Of a stretch of DNA of 8,725 nucleotides, positions 5,694 to 8,725 are shown piece by piece. Both the position numbers and the translations under genes were made by a program. The stretch comes from Spirochaetaceae bacterium (GTDB taxonomy: Bacteria; Spirochaetota; Spirochaetia; Treponematales; Breznakiellaceae): positions 1 to 8,725 of the forward strand of contig JAIRZA010000159.1 of assembly GCA_031267475.1 (NCBI GenBank), given 5' to 3'. How positions within the stretch are numbered: the stretch's first letter is position 1; each line of letters starts with the position of its first letter. The notes under the pieces are model-generated. The model was not told where the DNA came from, did no database searches, and was given only the letters and a program-made list of their open reading frames with translations.

Positions 5694-6686
5694 TCATTCT
5701 TCGGCGTTCCACTCGTTATCGCGGTACGCCCAGATTCCGTCTTTCTGTGTAGAAGCGAATATCACAGGCAGACCATCGCCGCCGCCCGCCGCGTCGCTCA
5801 ACTGCATTAACGAATTTACCGCGCATTTCGCCAGAGTCGCCCGGTACTTATCGCGGTCTGAAACAGTTGAATCCGGCGCGTTAGACCCCGGATCAAACAA
5901 CTCGAACTTCCCGTCCAGCTTCATTTCGCGGTATCCCAAATCATAGATGCCGCTCTTGCTTCCAAGTAATAAAAGAGTGTTTCCCTTGTTCTTATAAATG
6001 GCAAGCGCCCCGGTGAAATACGGATATGAACTGCTTTCATGAACAGTTACACCGCTTCCGGTAAACTCCAGTATTTTGCCGTTGCCCGTTACCGCGATGA
6101 CAGTCCCTTCCGCGTTGATTATGCCGGCTATGGAATAACCGGATGTTCCCGGGACAAGCGTAGAGCCATTATATACGCCGTTTATCGCGGTAGCGAAATA
6201 CGGCCCCGCGATTCCGGTCAGAGGACTGCCAATCGTCTGCTTAACGCTGAAAGAATTGCCGTTAATGCTCAGAATCGCGTATTCATCAGAACCGCTCTTT
6301 TCCGCGCCGGCGAAGACGGAAGAACCATCGCTGTACAAGCCTTGTATCATATTGTATCCGGTTGGATTTTCTATTTTACCGCCGTTAAGCGCATAAACCG
6401 AAGTATCAGAGCCGTTCATACTCAAAAGATACAAGCCGCTGCCTCCGGCGGCAATGTCATAAACATTAGGCGGAGTATTCCCAACCTGAGACCAGCCGTT
6501 TGAGTATTTCCAGAGTTTGCCGTTAGCCGTATAAATATCGCCGCCGCTGCGCGTCAGTTTTGACGGAGAACCATTTATAATCGGGTCTTTAGGCTTCACC
6601 TCGTTGGCTATCATCGTAAAAATCGGGTCTTGACCGCACGATGATAAAAAAATTAGCAAAATAAAAATTATTCCTGTCTGTTTCAT
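5694..6686 (-). CDS. Probable beta-propeller lipoprotein, function unknown
   Basis: I do not recognise a named family. The 330-residue product starts MKQTG, has a hydrophobic segment (5-14) and a lipobox LSSC with lipidation at Cys17, so it is a lipoprotein of the periplasm or outer membrane. The rest is rich in Gly, Ser, Asn and Tyr and is built of short beta-strand repeats of the form IYTANGKLWKYSNGWSQVG (51-69). I see about seven candidate blades, roughly at 49-69, 81-108, 119-150, 159-180, 192-217, 234-264 and 305-327. The last, GIWAYRDNEWN, resembles the first, as expected if the two ends close the ring. Asn-Gly turns are frequent. The gene begins 11 bp after the beta-barrel gene, with a TAAGG site overlapping that stop codon, so the two are probably co-translated. 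Binding of a ligand or partner protein is the typical propeller role and is only inferred. The blade count is by eye. Confidence 0.72.
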   Translation of the reverse strand: MKQTGIIFILLIFLSSCGQDPIFTMIANEVKPKDPIINGSPSKLTRSGGDIYTANGKLWKYSNGWSQVGNTPPNVYDIAAGGSGLYLLSMNGSDTSVYALNGGKIENPTGYNMIQGLYSDGSSVFAGAEKSGSDEYAILSINGNSFSVKQTIGSPLTGIAGPYFATAINGVYNGSTLVPGTSGYSIAGIINAEGTVIAVTGNGKILEFTGSGVTVHESSSYPYFTGALAIYKNKGNTLLLLGSKSGIYDLGYREMKLDGKFELFDPGSNAPDSTVSDRDKYRATLAKCAVNSLMQLSDAAGGGDGLPVIFASTQKDGIWAYRDNEWNAEE

Positions 6687-6695
6687 AAATATAAA

Positions 6696-6700
6696 CCTTA
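6696..6700 (-). promoter_or_regulatory. Ribosome-binding site embedded in the beta-barrel stop codon
   Basis: On the minus strand the beta-barrel gene ends TTT TAA GG, so TAAGG serves both as its stop codon (6700-6698) and as the Shine-Dalgarno site of the next gene, 9 bases before the ATG at 6686. This suggests that the two products are translated in step. Confidence 0.6.
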
Positions 6701-7489
6701 AAAATGATACCGGGCGGAAAATGTTATTTCCAGAAAATTTCCCAGAGCGTTCTTCTCAGGAGTGTTTGTCCATTGCGGAGAAATCCACCACGCGGCGTTC
6801 AGTCCCAGCGACCAGTCGCTGTTGAGCCTAAAAAATCCGGACGCCTGCGGTTTTATGAACAACCAGTAGCCGTTGTATGTAAGATACTGCTCCGTTACAC
6901 CGCCCACCGTCAGGGAAAATGGAAATTCAAAACGATTCATGACAATCTGATACCCAAATGTGAAAGCCACCGGTATCATATATAAAAAGTTTTTTCCAAG
7001 CGTCTGCGAAAAACTTCCCGCCAAGACACCGCCCAAAAATAAATTGGAATTCAAAAAATAGGTGTACGCGAGAGAGCCGACACCGCCGATAAAAGACAAT
7101 TTATTGTCCAAAACGCCGTCTGAATTGGAAAGAAAGAAAAGCGGCACAAGAATACCGGCGCTTATGTTAAAAGTTTGATCGCCGCGAGTGTAACCGGAAA
7201 GCGGCGCTCCGTCCCAATCCGATATTATAGGAAGCCCAGCGTTTTCATCCCCGTTGACAGCGCCACCGCCGCCGTCATCAATGTCTTCAATTTCCTCCGC
7301 CGCGTCCGCGTCATTTTCCTGAGCGCCCGCCGTAAACGGCATGGCAAAAAAAATCACAGCCGCCGCCAATATCAAAACCCCGCCGGTTTTGATATTGGTT
7401 TTAAGAAAATCCGTTAAAGACGCGGTTTTTCTTTCCGCGCCTAGTGCCGCCAATCCAGCCAAACTATGTTCCCGTATCAATCCTGTCAT
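6698..7489 (-). CDS. Small outer-membrane beta-barrel protein (treponemal type)
   Basis: The 263-residue product has an export signal with a hydrophobic core (about 36-54) and a probable signal peptidase I site after AGA (54-56), leaving a mature protein of about 207 residues. An acidic, Gly-rich linker (57-90, many Asp/Glu) precedes a barrel domain that opens at GDQTFNISAGILVPLFF (103-119). The barrel has alternating aromatic and polar strands and ends in FSARYHF, with the C-terminal Phe typical of outer-membrane barrels. About 160 barrel residues fit eight strands, in the size range of OmpW/OmpA-like proteins. Resemblance to T. pallidum TP0733-like proteins is my recollection of the pattern and is unverified. 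The start is odd: 35 residues precede the hydrophobic core, but no ATG, GTG or TTG lies nearer to it. GAGG precedes the ATG by 3 bases. The function (pore or surface adhesin) is unknown. Confidence 0.78.
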   Translation of the reverse strand: MTGLIREHSLAGLAALGAERKTASLTDFLKTNIKTGGVLILAAAVIFFAMPFTAGAQENDADAAEEIEDIDDGGGGAVNGDENAGLPIISDWDGAPLSGYTRGDQTFNISAGILVPLFFLSNSDGVLDNKLSFIGGVGSLAYTYFLNSNLFLGGVLAGSFSQTLGKNFLYMIPVAFTFGYQIVMNRFEFPFSLTVGGVTEQYLTYNGYWLFIKPQASGFFRLNSDWSLGLNAAWWISPQWTNTPEKNALGNFLEITFSARYHF

Positions 7490-7546
7490 TAACCTCGTTT
7501 TGCCAACCTCCGCCGCGTAATTTAATCAGCAAACACAGCGGAACCA

Positions 7547-8725
7547 TCAATAGAGTATATTACTATGAAAAACACCCTTTGAAAAGCGCTGTGAAAGCGA
7601 CATCGTTTCTATTGAAACAAACGAATCGGTTAAAGGGATACCGTACAACGCAATACTTTTTATAAAAGCGGGCGTATCCGCGTAAACTTCAAACGGGTGC
7701 GGCGATAATCCGGACGAAGACGGGAGACGGACAGCGCCAAGCAGAATCTCCGAAAACGGCGGAGCTATAATATACGCGCCCAGCGGGAAATATAAACCAG
7801 CAGCGCCGTCCTCATCCACTGCGGAAGACAGCGCCACGGCGAAACGCCCGCCGTCATAGTATTGAACGAAGAGTCCGCTTACATAAAACGAGCGCTCAGT
7901 CATGTCGATTAACATCGTTTTTTTGTCAAAGTCAACATATTCTACGGGACCGTCGGCTTTTATGCCGCGTTCATACTGGTCTACAAGAGATTTATAAGCC
8001 CGCCAAAACATAGTTTTAAGATTCTGACGCAGTTGAACATCATCCGTAACGTAAAATCCCGCCATTTCATCAAGCGCTATAATATCCGAAGGCGCTTCCT
8101 CCGCTATAAAAGCGCCTATTCCGGTATTAGTAACATAAATAAGCCCCTTATCAAACCGCTGGGCGAGCGCCGGCAGTGTGTAATCAGTAAATTTCAAGAA
8201 AAAAGAATTACCACGCGGCGCTCCATAACCCAGCACTCCGTTTGCGCCGCCTAACCCTAAGTTTTTTCCGTATATGTCGAGTATATCCCCGCTCACCGTA
8301 AAAACCTCGTCTCCGCCGGAATTCAACATCGCCAATACTAGGCTTGGCATACCCCACGAATTCAAAGAAGACGCGGCGCTGCGCCAATTCTGCGCCCAAG
8401 TCAGGTTTGAATTTTCCGGCCAACGGTGAACGCGGTCAATTCCCAGAACACCTAAAAGCGGAATGTCCCGCGTCAAGGCCGTCCGGTAAGCGCGGCGGAA
8501 CAAAAAACGCAGTCTTTCCCCTTCTTTTGAATCTTCTTTCAAGTCCCGTTCCGAAACAATGCCGGTGTCTTCAGGAACAGCCGGTACAGGAACACGCTGC
8601 GGCGTAAAAAACACTCCATCAACAGCCCTTTCTATATACAAGGGCTCTTCAACCTCGATGACAACTTCCTCTTCAACGGTATCCACGATTTCGGGTTTGG
8701 ACGACAGGCATGAACACAAGGACAA
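7547..8725 (-). CDS. Lipoprotein of unknown function, N-terminus outside the window (partial)
   Basis: The frame runs off the right edge. The first visible residues LSLCSCLSSKPE look like the end of a lipoprotein signal with lipobox LCSC, so the sixth visible residue is the probable lipidated Cys; a TTG start exactly at the edge is unlikely. A very acidic stretch (13-32, DTVEEEVVIEVEEPLYIER) and a Pro-rich linker (42-52) follow. The remaining roughly 320 residues seem to be a folded domain with notable segments NWRSAASSLNSWGMPSLVLAMLN (113-135), NGVLGYGAPRGNSFF (162-176) and FWRAYKSLVDQYERGI (240-255). I recognise no family, catalytic motif or membrane segment. It sits 57 bp upstream of the beta-barrel gene in the same direction, so it probably belongs to the same envelope operon. 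Confidence 0.75.
   Translation of the reverse strand: MSLCSCLSSKPEIVDTVEEEVVIEVEEPLYIERAVDGVFFTPQRVPVPAVPEDTGIVSERDLKEDSKEGERLRFLFRRAYRTALTRDIPLLGVLGIDRVHRWPENSNLTWAQNWRSAASSLNSWGMPSLVLAMLNSGGDEVFTVSGDILDIYGKNLGLGGANGVLGYGAPRGNSFFLKFTDYTLPALAQRFDKGLIYVTNTGIGAFIAEEAPSDIIALDEMAGFYVTDDVQLRQNLKTMFWRAYKSLVDQYERGIKADGPVEYVDFDKKTMLIDMTERSFYVSGLFVQYYDGGRFAVALSSAVDEDGAAGLYFPLGAYIIAPPFSEILLGAVRLPSSSGLSPHPFEVYADTPAFIKSIALYGIPLTDSFVSIETMSLSQRFSKGVFHSNILY

Noticed and set aside
5682..5710. Possible terminator after the propeller lipoprotein gene (T6 on the minus strand)
   Set aside because: The only nearby pairing is GAC/GTC of three bases next to the T run; the longer GGCGT/ACGCC pair has an 18-base loop and lies too far from the T run.
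6039..6503. Open frame of 154 codons on the + strand
   Set aside because: It is antisense to the lipoprotein with a lipobox and repeat structure, and the translation is Arg/Ala-rich without features.
7490..7546. Promoter in the 57-bp spacer before the barrel gene
   Set aside because: No -35/-10 pair with acceptable spacing could be found; the spacer holds only Shine-Dalgarno-like GGAGG and GAGG.

Overview
The window looks like chromosomal DNA of a spirochaete, most likely a Treponema-type organism. The signs are a treponemal-style outer-membrane beta-barrel, several lipoproteins with loose lipoboxes, tightly packed genes, and a strong strand-dependent base bias. The + strand is A/C-rich at synonymous sites whichever strand is coding, a pattern known from Borrelia and Treponema, where the leading strand is G/T-rich. 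By this reading the minus strand is the leading strand. The genus is an inference; no rRNA or marker gene settles it.

Left part (1-2199, + strand): scpA, scpB and rluB form a compact operon for chromosome segregation and 23S rRNA pseudouridylation. scpB starts one base after the scpA stop, and rluB overlaps the scpB end by 44 bp. An open frame from the left edge to 93 may be the tail of an upstream gene overlapping the scpA start. The first 30 bases are an odd G-rich stretch with quadruplex potential.

Right part (8725 down to 2174, minus strand): seven colinear genes have spacers of 57, 11, 45, 48 and 14 bp and one 4-bp overlap. In transcription order they are a partial lipoprotein of unknown function, a small outer-membrane beta-barrel, a probable beta-propeller lipoprotein, an exported metallophosphoesterase, thiI (tRNA 4-thiouridine), an SSAT-like GNAT acetyltransferase, and a VanY-type D,D-carboxypeptidase lipoprotein. 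Five of the seven products appear to be exported and four carry a lipobox-like cysteine. The set is mainly an envelope cluster with a tRNA-thiolation gene and an acetyltransferase inserted. The two operons converge and overlap tail to tail by 26 bp.

The items most worth a second look are a terminator-like hairpin followed by T8 inside the signal-peptide codons of the metallophosphoesterase gene, with three homopolymeric T runs around it, and the uncharacterised lipoprotein / beta-barrel / beta-propeller trio. No gene-free stretch exceeds 60 bp, and no RNA gene, mobile element or CRISPR array was seen. I did not find a clear new biological system; the envelope trio is the nearest candidate.
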